Positions 41,744 through 50,057 of a stretch of 64,000 bases of DNA are shown one piece after another. The notes below the pieces were generated by a model. The model was not told the DNA's origin. It worked only from the letters and a program-made list of their open reading frames with translations, and did no database searches. A program made the position numbers and the translations under genes. Position 1 is the stretch's first letter. Every line of letters starts with the position of its first letter. Source of the DNA: Kribbella kalugense (GTDB lineage: Bacteria; Actinomycetota; Actinomycetes; Propionibacteriales; Kribbellaceae); the NCBI RefSeq assembly GCF_004365875.1, contig NZ_SODF01000001.1, positions 930,001 to 994,000 on the forward strand, read 5' to 3'.

Positions 41744-42259
41744 ATGGTTCAGTTCGCCGTGAACACACAGCGCTTCGATCCGTACAAGAACTTCAAGTTC
41801 CGGGTGAAGTGGGACGGGCGGTACGTCGCCGGGATCAGCAAGGTCGGTGCGCTGAAACGCACCACCGAAGTGGTCAAGCACCGCGAGGGCGGCGATCCGA
41901 GCACCACCCGGAAGTCTGCCGGCCGGAGCGAGTTCGAGGCGATCAGCCTGGAACGCGGGGTCACCCACGACGTCGAGTTCGAGAACTGGGCGGCGAAGGT
42001 GTGGAACTTCGGCGCCGGCCTCGGCGCGGAGTCGTCGCTGCGCGACTTCCGCAAGGACGTGATCATCGAGGTCTACAACGAGGCGGGTCAGAAAGTCCTT
42101 GCCTACAAGGTGTTCCGCTGCTGGGTGTCGGAGTACCAGGCGCTGCCCGACCTCGACGCCAACGCGAACGCGGTCGCGATCCAGACCATCAAGCTCGAGA
42201 ACGAGGGCTGGGAGCGCGACCTCGAGGTGACCGAGCCGGAGGAGCCGGCACTGACATGA
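41744..42259 (+). CDS. Contractile injection system inner tube protein
   Basis: A 171-residue protein. It is a gp19/Hcp-like beta-barrel tube protein (FDPYKNFKFRVKWDGRYVAG, GALKRTTEVVKHREGGDPST, LERGVTHDVEFENWAAKVWN, VFRCWVSEYQALPDLDANAN, IQTIKLENEGWERD). Hexameric rings form the spear inside the sheath. It starts 11 nt after the sheath gene. Confidence 0.93.
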   Translation: MVQFAVNTQRFDPYKNFKFRVKWDGRYVAGISKVGALKRTTEVVKHREGGDPSTTRKSAGRSEFEAISLERGVTHDVEFENWAAKVWNFGAGLGAESSLRDFRKDVIIEVYNEAGQKVLAYKVFRCWVSEYQALPDLDANANAVAIQTIKLENEGWERDLEVTEPEEPALT

Positions 42260-42975
42260 CCGCACGTCAGGTAGGCCTGCTCGCACCCGCCGCGCTCGAC
42301 GTCTGGGAGGCCGGCCTGTCGATGACGCCGGCTGCCCGGGCGTTGCTGCTGCTCGGCGCGGCCGGCCACCGTGACGCCGCCGACTGGGCTGTCGGCGAGC
42401 GCGACCGGGCCTTGATCCGGGACTGCGTTCCACTCGGTCGATCGCTGGACGCGGTCACCGACTGTCCGGTCTGCGGCGCACAGCTGGACGTCGAGCTGGA
42501 TCCGGCGGCGTTGGTGACACCAACGACCGGCGACTCGCAGGTCTCGGTGGAGTACGACGGGTACCGGGTCGTCGCCCGGCTGCCCACGGGTGCCGATCTC
42601 GCGCAGTTGCCGGGGTCGTTGGCGGACGAAGAACTCCGCCGTACGCTGCTTGAACGATGCATCCTGTCCGCCGACCTTGCCGGGAACGCGGTTGCAGAGC
42701 TACCCGAGGCGGTCGAACTGGCCGTCGAATCCGCGCTGGAAGAGGCGGATCCTGGCGCCGATATCCGGCTGGCGTTGTCCTGCGCCGAGTGCGGTGCGGA
42801 GTGGTCGGAGTCACTCGATCCGGTCCGGTTCGCGTGGACGTCGGTCGAGACGGCGGCGCGTCGACTCGCGGTCGACGTACACGTGCTTGCTCAGGCTTAT
42901 GGATGGAGTGAGGCCGAGATCCTTGGGTTGAGTCCGTTCCGGCGCCGGTTGTACCTGTCGGCGGTGCAGCCGTGA
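42256..42975 (+). CDS. gp26-like baseplate protein with zinc-ribbon cysteines
   Basis: A 239-residue protein. Two CxxC pairs, C70PVC73 and C176AEC179, are spaced to form a zinc-binding knuckle, and the rest is helical (LDVWEAGLSMTPAARALLLL, ILSADLAGNAVAELPEA, LPEAVELAVESALEE). This matches the T4 gp26-like baseplate protein family found after the tube gene in many eCIS clusters. ATG 42256 overlaps the tube stop (ATGA). Confidence 0.75.
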   Translation: MTARQVGLLAPAALDVWEAGLSMTPAARALLLLGAAGHRDAADWAVGERDRALIRDCVPLGRSLDAVTDCPVCGAQLDVELDPAALVTPTTGDSQVSVEYDGYRVVARLPTGADLAQLPGSLADEELRRTLLERCILSADLAGNAVAELPEAVELAVESALEEADPGADIRLALSCAECGAEWSESLDPVRFAWTSVETAARRLAVDVHVLAQAYGWSEAEILGLSPFRRRLYLSAVQP

Positions 42976-43835
42976 CCGGCTATCTGAGCCGGCTGGTGCT
43001 GCGCTCGACCCGGTCCGACGCCGGACTGCGTCCGCGACCGTCGGCGATGTACGAGGCGCCCACCGCCGACCCCGCCGTACGCCGAACACCGGTCGAGCCG
43101 CCCGCGCTGGATACCCGCGCGGAGCAGGCGCTTTCCGAGGAGGTCGCCACCGAGCCCGCTGACGAGGTCTCGCGAGAGCCCCGGACACGACCCGGTCAGC
43201 CGGCTGCGACGGTTGGCGAACCAACGGAGACGAACGAGAGCGCAGCCGCGACGCAGCAGCCCACAGCCTCTTCGGCAGCTGGCCCGGCACCTCCCTTGGC
43301 AGCTCTGCGGCCAGCCGTGGAGAGCGGGATCCGTGGGCCCGTTGAGCGGGCCGACTCTGGAGTTGACGCAGCGGGCAGCACGGCTTCCAGGCGAACCGAG
43401 CCCGACACAACAAGCAGGACGGCAGCATTCGGGCAGCAGGCTTTCCCAGCCGCACAACACGTAGTGGCCGGCACGGCACAAGAGCTGCCGACGAATGAGT
43501 TGCGCCGCAGGGCGGGTCAGCTTGCCTTCGCGTCGGACACGGCGGCGACCACGGAGCACGGGGTCCGAGCGGGGGAGACCGCGAGATCGGCGAGTCAGGA
43601 GCGCGCACAGGCGAGTGTGGTGCCGACCGGTCCGGCTTGGGGGGAGCCCGTGGTGGTTGTGCCTCGGTTGGAGGTTCCGGTGGAGGTGGGGGAGCCGGAG
43701 GTGAACGTGACGATCGGACGGATCGAGATCGTGCGGCCGGCGGTCGCTGAGCCCGCCCCGAGGCCCGCGCCTCGGCGACGGACGACGTCCGCCCCTGATC
43801 TGGCGCAGTACTTGAAGTCGCGGAGCGGGCGGTGA
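42972..43835 (+). CDS. Intrinsically disordered eCIS protein
   Basis: A 287-residue protein. Most of it is low-complexity Ala/Pro/Glu/Thr with no hydrophobic core, except an N-terminal amphipathic start (GYLSRLVLRSTRSD) and a well-conserved-looking C-terminal strand pair (VEVGEPEVNVTIGRIEIVRP) before an RRRTTSAPDLAQYLKSRSGR end. Disordered proteins with an IGRIE(I/V) ending are familiar in this place in actinobacterial eCIS clusters and are of unknown function. GTG 42972 overlaps the previous stop. Confidence 0.65.
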   Translation: MTGYLSRLVLRSTRSDAGLRPRPSAMYEAPTADPAVRRTPVEPPALDTRAEQALSEEVATEPADEVSREPRTRPGQPAATVGEPTETNESAAATQQPTASSAAGPAPPLAALRPAVESGIRGPVERADSGVDAAGSTASRRTEPDTTSRTAAFGQQAFPAAQHVVAGTAQELPTNELRRRAGQLAFASDTAATTEHGVRAGETARSASQERAQASVVPTGPAWGEPVVVVPRLEVPVEVGEPEVNVTIGRIEIVRPAVAEPAPRPAPRRRTTSAPDLAQYLKSRSGR

Positions 43836-45037
43836 GCAACTCGCTGGCCGTCGCCACCGTGACGGCCGCGCTGCAGGTCCTTCTGACCGACACGGTCGAG
43901 CACGCGGTCAGCGGCGCGACGGTCTGGACCGATCGTTCCGACGTACCTCGGCAGACAGCCGGCGTGAACATCTACCTGTACCGCACGTCGGACGATCCGG
44001 CCCGGCGCAACGACGATCTCCCGGCCCGCGGCGCCGACGGTGCGATCCGGACCCGGCCGTGCCTGGCCGGCCGACTGCACTATTTGCTGACCTTCCACGG
44101 CAAGGACGACGAGCTCGAACCGCAACGGTTGCTCGGGGCAACACTCGCCCGGTTGCACTCCCGTCCACTCGTCACCCGGGCGTTGATCGACCAGGTCGTC
44201 GCCGAGGCGACCGATCCGACGCCTCGCAACGAGTTCCTCGGGAAGACCGACCTGGCTGCCGCCGACGAGCTCGTCCGGCTGACGCCCGAGCCGCTGGACC
44301 TGGACGAGTTGTCGAAGCTGTGGTCCGTCTTCTTCCAGACGGCGTACCAGTTGTCGGCGACGTACGTCGCATCGCCGGTCCTGCTGGAGGAGCGGGACGA
44401 CGTCGCGGTGCCGGCGCCGCCGGTCCTCGCGGAGCAGCTGACCGTTCGTGGAGTACTTCGGCCGACGATCACCGGGATCCGCAACTCTGCGGGTGCACGC
44501 GATCCGATCGTCGCCGACAGCGAGCTCGTCGTCGAGGGCAGCGGTCTGCGCGGCGAGCAGACCGCGATCCGGGTCGGCGCAGCCGAACTCACCCCGACCG
44601 CGGTCAGTCCCACCCAGCTGACGCTCGACCTGGGTGCCGACGCAGGCCTCCGCGCCGGGCTGCAACCGGTCCTGGTCGCCCATCGCTGGTTGGTGGGAGA
44701 TCTGGCCGAACCACGCGGGGGCGAGACGAGCAATGTCGCCGGCGTGCTGCTGCAACCCCGGATCACAGCTTCGTTCGGCGGTGGGCAGCTGACGGTGACC
44801 AGCGACCTCGTCATCGGCGCCCATCAGACCGTGACTGTCCGACTGCTTTCGCCGAGCACGGGGCAGACCGTCCTGACCGTCGACGTACCCGACAGGTCCA
44901 TCGACTCGGCGACCATCAGTGCTCCACTGACCCTGCCCAGCGGCCAGTACGCCGTCGTACTGCAGGTCGACGGCGCCGGGAGTCCCGTGTCGCCGGCGAC
45001 CGGTCTCCCGATCACCGCGCCGGTGGTGACGATCTGA
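43832..45037 (+). CDS. DUF4255 (Pvc16/Afp16-like) tube-cap protein
   Basis: A 401-residue protein. The N-terminal DUF4255 domain (about 1-190: SLAVATVTAALQVLLTDTVE, GVNIYLYRTSDDPARRNDD, GRLHYLLTFHGKDDELEPQ) is the Pvc16 tail-terminator fold that closes the distal end of the tube/sheath. The C-terminal part (200-401) has Ig-like strands and DxT repeats (VVEGSGLRGEQTAIRVG). GTG 43832 overlaps the previous frame by 4 nt. Confidence 0.88.
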   Translation: MSNSLAVATVTAALQVLLTDTVEHAVSGATVWTDRSDVPRQTAGVNIYLYRTSDDPARRNDDLPARGADGAIRTRPCLAGRLHYLLTFHGKDDELEPQRLLGATLARLHSRPLVTRALIDQVVAEATDPTPRNEFLGKTDLAAADELVRLTPEPLDLDELSKLWSVFFQTAYQLSATYVASPVLLEERDDVAVPAPPVLAEQLTVRGVLRPTITGIRNSAGARDPIVADSELVVEGSGLRGEQTAIRVGAAELTPTAVSPTQLTLDLGADAGLRAGLQPVLVAHRWLVGDLAEPRGGETSNVAGVLLQPRITASFGGGQLTVTSDLVIGAHQTVTVRLLSPSTGQTVLTVDVPDRSIDSATISAPLTLPSGQYAVVLQVDGAGSPVSPATGLPITAPVVTI

Positions 45038-46917
45038 TGGCCGCGTCGGTGAGCACCGAGGAACCAGCAGTCGACGAGCAGAGCTGGGTCGAGGCGAACC
45101 AGGCGTACCTGGTCGCGTCGCTGGCCGACCTTTCGGCAACCATGCGCTCCGAGCCTTCGGTCAGGCCGGCAGAGATGGAGCCACCGGCTGCTCTCGAGAC
45201 ACTCTGTGCGTCGTTCGGGTTGTCGGCGTTCGAACGTGCCGTGCTGCTGCTGTGCGCGGGCGTCGAGCTGGACGCCCGCTTCGCATCCTTGTGCGCGGAG
45301 GCCGCCGGTGACCCCAACCGGCGCTGGCCCACCTTCGGACTGGCGCTGGCTACGCTGCCCGGAGCACATTGGTCGGCGCTCACGCCGGACGGCGCGTTGC
45401 GGCGCTGGCGGCTGATCGAGGTCGCCGAGCACAGCCCGCTGACGACGGCGGAGTTGCGGATCGACGAGCGCGTCCTCCATCACCTGACCGGCCTCCGCGT
45501 GACTGACGCGAAGCTGACCGGAATTGTCAGCCCGGTCGAGACCGCTGCCCCGATCACTCCGGGCCAGCGACCGTCAGCCCACGAATTGGTGAACGCGTGG
45601 CGTTCGGCCGAGCAGCTCGTGGGGGTGCTGACCGGAGCAGACCGCAGTACCCGGATCGCCGTCGCGGCCCATGCGGCGCAGGACCTCGGACTGCGCCTGT
45701 CGTTGCTCGAAGCAACAACGATCCCCGCTGCGGTCGGTGCGCGGGACGAGCTGGCAAGGTTGCTGGAACGAGAGAGCGCTCTCGGTACGACGGCCTTCCT
45801 CGTCGAGGGGCACGACGACTGGTCCCTGGTGGACGCGCTGGTGGCGACCTCCGCGGCCCGCATCGCGGTCTCGGCCGATGAATCCGCCGTACTGCCACGC
45901 TGTCCGACGTTGTCGATCGAGGTACCCGCGCCGACCGCGACAGAGCAGCGTGAGCTGTGGCGTACGGCGGTCGGCCCGGATGCGCCGATCGAGGAACTGG
46001 TCGCGGCCTTCGACCTCAGTGCGACCGTGATCGGGACTGCAGCCACGGCTGCCGGCGGCGATAGCGATGCCCTGTGGTCGGCTTGCCGGGCGGTGGATCG
46101 CCCGCGACTCACTGCGCATGCCCGGCGCATCGAGTCGACCGCGCAGTGGGACGATCTGGTCCTCCCGGCACCACAACGTCGTACGCTCGAAATGCTTGTC
46201 GCGCACGCGCGCCATCGGGTCCAGGTCTACGACGACTGGGGACTTCGGATGGGCCGCAGCGCGGGCCTCGGCAGTACGGCGCTGTTCGGCGGACCGAGCG
46301 GCACGGGGAAGACGTTCGCCGCTGAGGTGATCGCGAACGAGATCGGTCTCGACCTGTACCGCGTCGACCTGAGCGCTGTGGTGAGCAAGTACATCGGGGA
46401 GACCGAGAAGAACCTGCGGCAGGTGTTCGACGCGGCCGACCACGGGGCGGCAGTGCTGCTGTTCGACGAGGCGGACGCGTTGTTCGGCAAGCGCACCGAA
46501 GTACGTGACAGCCACGACCGCTACGCCAACGTCGAGGTGTCCTATCTCCTCCAGCGACTCGAGGCGTACCGGGGCATCGCGATCCTGACCACCAACCTCT
46601 CCGATGCCGTCGACACTGCCTTCCTGCGCCGGATCCGGTACGTCGTGCAGTTCCCGTTCCCCGACGAGAAGCAGCGGGCCAGGCTGTGGCAGCGCGCCTT
46701 CCCGGCGGAGACTCCGACCGCTGACCTCCACATCGGTGAGGTTGCCAAGCTCGCCCTCTCCGGCGGTGGCATCCGCAACGTCGCCGTCAACGCCGCCGTA
46801 CTGGCCGCGGACGCCGGCACGCCGGTACGGATGGAGCACATCCTGCAGGCCGCCCGCCTGGAGGCGGTCAAGTCGGGCCTACCCGTAGCGTCGATCCGCC
46901 CGGAGGCCGGCGCATGA
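45037..46917 (+). CDS. AAA+ ATPase of the injection system (Pvc15-like)
   Basis: A 626-residue protein. The C-terminal AAA+ domain has Walker A GGPSGTGKT (418-426), Walker B LLFDEAD (474-480, catalytic Glu478) and sensor ILTTNLSDAVDTAF, followed by an arginine-finger-like RRIRY. The first 350 residues are a helical extension typical of eCIS ATPases. The enzyme is thought to aid assembly or disassembly and payload loading, as its homologue in Afp/PVC clusters. ATG 45037 overlaps the previous TGA by one base. Confidence 0.93.
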   Translation: MAASVSTEEPAVDEQSWVEANQAYLVASLADLSATMRSEPSVRPAEMEPPAALETLCASFGLSAFERAVLLLCAGVELDARFASLCAEAAGDPNRRWPTFGLALATLPGAHWSALTPDGALRRWRLIEVAEHSPLTTAELRIDERVLHHLTGLRVTDAKLTGIVSPVETAAPITPGQRPSAHELVNAWRSAEQLVGVLTGADRSTRIAVAAHAAQDLGLRLSLLEATTIPAAVGARDELARLLERESALGTTAFLVEGHDDWSLVDALVATSAARIAVSADESAVLPRCPTLSIEVPAPTATEQRELWRTAVGPDAPIEELVAAFDLSATVIGTAATAAGGDSDALWSACRAVDRPRLTAHARRIESTAQWDDLVLPAPQRRTLEMLVAHARHRVQVYDDWGLRMGRSAGLGSTALFGGPSGTGKTFAAEVIANEIGLDLYRVDLSAVVSKYIGETEKNLRQVFDAADHGAAVLLFDEADALFGKRTEVRDSHDRYANVEVSYLLQRLEAYRGIAILTTNLSDAVDTAFLRRIRYVVQFPFPDEKQRARLWQRAFPAETPTADLHIGEVAKLALSGGGIRNVAVNAAVLAADAGTPVRMEHILQAARLEAVKSGLPVASIRPEAGA

Positions 46918-47099
46918 CGAACGAACCGAGCCGAGTGCAGTTGAACGACGTCAGCGTCAGCGGCGCGTCGACCGATCGGGCTGCGCTGCTCGCGACGATA
47001 GAACGGACCGTCGCCGAGACCGGCACCTCTGACAGACGAACGGTGGAGTCCGCCGTCGCCGCGGCCGTGAAGGCACACCTCCGCGCGGAGAAGTCATGA
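46914..47099 (+). CDS. Small protein between ATPase and DUF4157 payload candidate
   Basis: A 61-residue protein. A short beta start (RVQLNDVSVSG) precedes two amphipathic helices (ALLATIERTVAETG, TVESAVAAAVKAHLRAE). It overlaps both neighbours by 4 nt, so it is translationally coupled to the DUF4157 gene, a placement expected for a loading chaperone; this role is inference. Confidence 0.6.
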   Translation: MTNEPSRVQLNDVSVSGASTDRAALLATIERTVAETGTSDRRTVESAVAAAVKAHLRAEKS

Positions 47100-49051
47100 C
47101 CAGCACCCACGCCGAGCCACAGCCTCTGCTCCAGCGTTGTGGTGGCAAGGTCTGCCCGCCGGGAACCTGCAACCACGACGACTCCGACGAACTACAACGC
47201 CACACCACCGGACCGCACGCGAGCCACCGCGGCGCCGCGCCTCCGGTCGTTCACGACGTACTGCGGTCACCGGGTCACGCCCTGGACGGCACAACCCGCG
47301 CCGACATGTCCGAGGCGTTCGGCCACCGGTTCGACGACGTACGCGTGCACACGGACGCGCTGGCCGCTCGATCCGCGCAAGCTGTCGAGGCGATGGCCTA
47401 CACCGTCGGCAGGGACATCGTCTTCGACCGCGGCCGCTACTCACCGGGTACGTCGGCCGGCCGCGAACTGCTCGCTCATGAGCTGACGCACGTCGTCCAG
47501 CAACGGGGTATGTCGTGGCGCCCAGGCAGCCCGCTCAACGTCGGCGCGTCGGACACCGCCGCGGAGCATGAGGCTCGTAGCTACGGACGAACAACGTCCA
47601 CGGTGAGCGCCGAACCAACGGTCGCGCGAGCGGATCCACGGGCAGTGCAACTGACCCGGCAGCTCCACTTCACTCCACGCACGGGCCTCAAGTTCCTGCC
47701 CGTGAACATCGTCGACAGCCAGGTCGGACCGACCTCTGCGCAAGGCGGTCTGCTGACTCCTGGCCTCACCCAGTTGCAGGTCATCATCGGCCAGAATCTG
47801 ACGCTGCGGGCGCTGGCGGCCGAGGTACGTCCGCTGTGGTTGACGGCCACACCGTTCACACCGCCCGGCGCGGTCGCACCACTTCCGCTGGAACAGTTCA
47901 CGCAGGACGAGCTCGCGCGGGGGCTCCTGGTGTTCAACCAGACCTACCTGCCGACTCCGGCGATGACCAACTGGCGAGCCGGCGTACGGTTCCCGCTGCC
48001 GGCCGAGGTCGACGCGGCCGGGATGGTCACTCTGCATCCGTCCCAGATCAAGGCCCTGGCCGGTGCCTTCGATCCGGTCTGGGAACCACTGCTCGACCAG
48101 CGCGCCGGCAACAGCACCGCGCCGCCGGCCGCCACTCTGACCGCCGATGTCACCGCGTTCCTCGCCCGCGAACCGACGGCGCTTGCCCAAGGCATCCACC
48201 TGGGTGCACGGGCGCTGACCGACGCGACGGTGGAGCTGCCCTTCATTCGCGAGACCTTCCGCCAGCTCGGCGCCGGAGGGTTCGACGTCGCGCTGGCGTT
48301 CATGGACAACCTCGTCAACCGGGAGATCGACGTACTGGCCGCGCAGCGGGACGGCGCCGCGGTCCTGGCCCTGATCCGCACCGCTTTCGGCGCGGCACCC
48401 GCCGTACGTACCCCGGAGCAGCAGGCGAGCCTGGACCGCGCGAACCTGATGATGGGTCTGGTCGCCGGCCGGGCTTCGGCGACGGGACCGGTCTCGACCA
48501 GGCCACGGCCGATGCGGACGATCACCATCGACACCGTCAAGCTCGATGGTTCGACCCACACTCCGGCCACGGACGTCGCGATCGCGAACGCGATCTTCGC
48601 CCAGTGCAACGTCCGGATCGAGCACGTCCACGACGAGACCGCGACGGCTCCGGAGACGACCGGCTGGATCGGCGCCAACCGTGACCTCGCCGCGGACCCG
48701 GTCTGCGCGGTCCCGTCGGCCGAGGTCAGCACGCTGGTTCCGGCCGCGACGGCGAGATTCGGACTGACCAGCCGGATCCGCGCGTTCTTCCCGCGGACCT
48801 TCAGTCTCGCAGCCGGTCGTGGGTTCTCCTGGCCGGCGTCCTGCGGCCCGGTCCCGTCGAAGCGCAACACGATCGTGGTGCAGAACGCCGGCACCGAACG
48901 CACCCTCGCGCACGAGATCGGCCACATCCTGCTGAACCCCGGTCCGCACCAGGCGGCCGCGACCCAGAACGTGATGGTGCCCACCGCGGTGTCGCCGCTG
49001 GCCGAACGGTTCACCGACGCCGACTGCGCGTCGATCTACACCGGGTTCTGA
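47096..49051 (+). CDS. DUF4157 eCIS core protein with a second C-terminal zincin motif
   Basis: A 651-residue protein. The N-terminus carries a Cys cluster (CGGKVCPPGTCNH, C15/C20/C25) and the DUF4157 core (MSEAFGHRFDDVRVHT, YTVGRDIVFDRGRYSPGT) with HELTH at 128-132. The long middle is alpha/beta without recognisable family. Near the C-terminus a second metallopeptidase-like motif, HEIGH at 606-610, has a third His at 618 and a Met at 627 that could form a Met-turn. A core-domain carrier with a protease-like tail fits a CIS payload. It overlaps the preceding small gene by 4 nt. Confidence 0.82.
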   Translation: MTSTHAEPQPLLQRCGGKVCPPGTCNHDDSDELQRHTTGPHASHRGAAPPVVHDVLRSPGHALDGTTRADMSEAFGHRFDDVRVHTDALAARSAQAVEAMAYTVGRDIVFDRGRYSPGTSAGRELLAHELTHVVQQRGMSWRPGSPLNVGASDTAAEHEARSYGRTTSTVSAEPTVARADPRAVQLTRQLHFTPRTGLKFLPVNIVDSQVGPTSAQGGLLTPGLTQLQVIIGQNLTLRALAAEVRPLWLTATPFTPPGAVAPLPLEQFTQDELARGLLVFNQTYLPTPAMTNWRAGVRFPLPAEVDAAGMVTLHPSQIKALAGAFDPVWEPLLDQRAGNSTAPPAATLTADVTAFLAREPTALAQGIHLGARALTDATVELPFIRETFRQLGAGGFDVALAFMDNLVNREIDVLAAQRDGAAVLALIRTAFGAAPAVRTPEQQASLDRANLMMGLVAGRASATGPVSTRPRPMRTITIDTVKLDGSTHTPATDVAIANAIFAQCNVRIEHVHDETATAPETTGWIGANRDLAADPVCAVPSAEVSTLVPAATARFGLTSRIRAFFPRTFSLAAGRGFSWPASCGPVPSKRNTIVVQNAGTERTLAHEIGHILLNPGPHQAAATQNVMVPTAVSPLAERFTDADCASIYTGF

Positions 49052-49096
49052 GACCTCGTGACGGGGCGGTGACGGGCCGGTCGGGAGGCTGGACAC

Positions 49097-49753
49097 GTGA
49101 CGGGATTCTCGGGTTCTCCGCAGGTGTTCAAGGGGGCACTGATCGGCCTCGACCCGTTGAAGCCGGTGGCCAGTGTGGTGGTGTTCCAGTACAACCCGGA
49201 GAAGGTCACGCGCCGGCTGCGACCGAAGACGAGCGGCGCGGACGGATCCGAAGGCGAGGCGTTGCGGCTGACCGGTCCACCCGAGGAGACGTTCGAGCTG
49301 GACATCGAGATCGACGCGGTCGATCAACTCGCCACCGGCGATCCGGTCGCCGAGAGTCTCGGCATCGCACCACAACTGGCATCGCTGGAGATGATGCTCT
49401 ACCCGCCGTCCGCGCTGGTGATCGCGAACGAAGCCCTGATGCTGGCCGGGCTGATCGAAGTGATCGCACCGGAGGCGCCATTGGCCCTGCTGATCTGGGG
49501 GCCGAGCCGCGTGCTGCCGGTCCGGGTGACCGATCTGACCATCGCCGAAGAGGCGTACGACCCCGGCCTGAACCCGATCCAGGCCAAGGTCACGGTCGCA
49601 GTGCGAGTCCTGACGTACGACGACCTGGGACTGGCCAGCGTCGGTGGCGGGCTGTTCCTGGTGCACCAGATCGCCAAGGAGGTCATGGCGAGCATGGCCG
49701 GCGTGAGCTCGTTCACCGCGACCGCAACCGCCGGACTCGGTGGAAGGGCCTGA
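49097..49753 (+). CDS. CIS tube/baseplate protein (Pvc7-like)
   Basis: A 218-residue protein. Landmarks are VVVFQYNPEKVTRRLRPKTS at the start, the GPPEETFELDIEIDAVDQLA strand and the SLGIAPQLASLEMMLYPPSA helix. These match the contractile-injection-system tube protein found between the tail and the baseplate, and the YNPE motif is characteristic. GTG 49097. Confidence 0.85.
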   Translation: MTGFSGSPQVFKGALIGLDPLKPVASVVVFQYNPEKVTRRLRPKTSGADGSEGEALRLTGPPEETFELDIEIDAVDQLATGDPVAESLGIAPQLASLEMMLYPPSALVIANEALMLAGLIEVIAPEAPLALLIWGPSRVLPVRVTDLTIAEEAYDPGLNPIQAKVTVAVRVLTYDDLGLASVGGGLFLVHQIAKEVMASMAGVSSFTATATAGLGGRA

Positions 49754-49754
49754 C

Positions 49755-50057
49755 ATGTTCACGCCGACGAGCCGGTACGCGGGCCTGCCGACCACGACCG
49801 TCACCGTCACGGGCCCGGACGGCGAACCACGCGAACTCACCTACGTACGCCGGCGGGTCATTCCACGACCACAGGACCACGCAGTACTCGCGCTGCACAC
49901 CGTCGAGCCGGGGGAGCGGCTGGATCACCTGGCCGACCGGTACCTCGGCGATGCCACGCAGTACTGGCGGATCTGCGACGCGGCCGGCGTACTCCGGCCG
50001 GACGAGCTGGAGCATCCGGGTCAGCGGGCACCGATCGCGATGCCGCCGAGCGGGTGA
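49755..50057 (+). CDS. LysM-domain baseplate protein
   Basis: A 100-residue protein. A beta-rich N-terminus (TTTVTVTGPDGEPRELTYVR) is followed by a LysM-like motif (HTVEPGERLDHLADRYLGDA, then TQYWRICDAAGV). In T4-like tails gp53-type LysM proteins bind hub components. ATG 49755 with GGAAGGG; the GTG of the hub gene overlaps its stop. Confidence 0.85.
   Translation: MFTPTSRYAGLPTTTVTVTGPDGEPRELTYVRRRVIPRPQDHAVLALHTVEPGERLDHLADRYLGDATQYWRICDAAGVLRPDELEHPGQRAPIAMPPSG

Noticed and set aside
39093..41768. Very long open frames on the opposite strand of real genes, including 39093-41768 (-), 47441-49840 (-) and 1210-2226 (+)
   Set aside because: They are typical GC-rich antisense shadows: Arg/Pro/Gly-rich products with no family motifs, lying across genes that have clear domains, ribosome sites and 4-nt operon overlaps.
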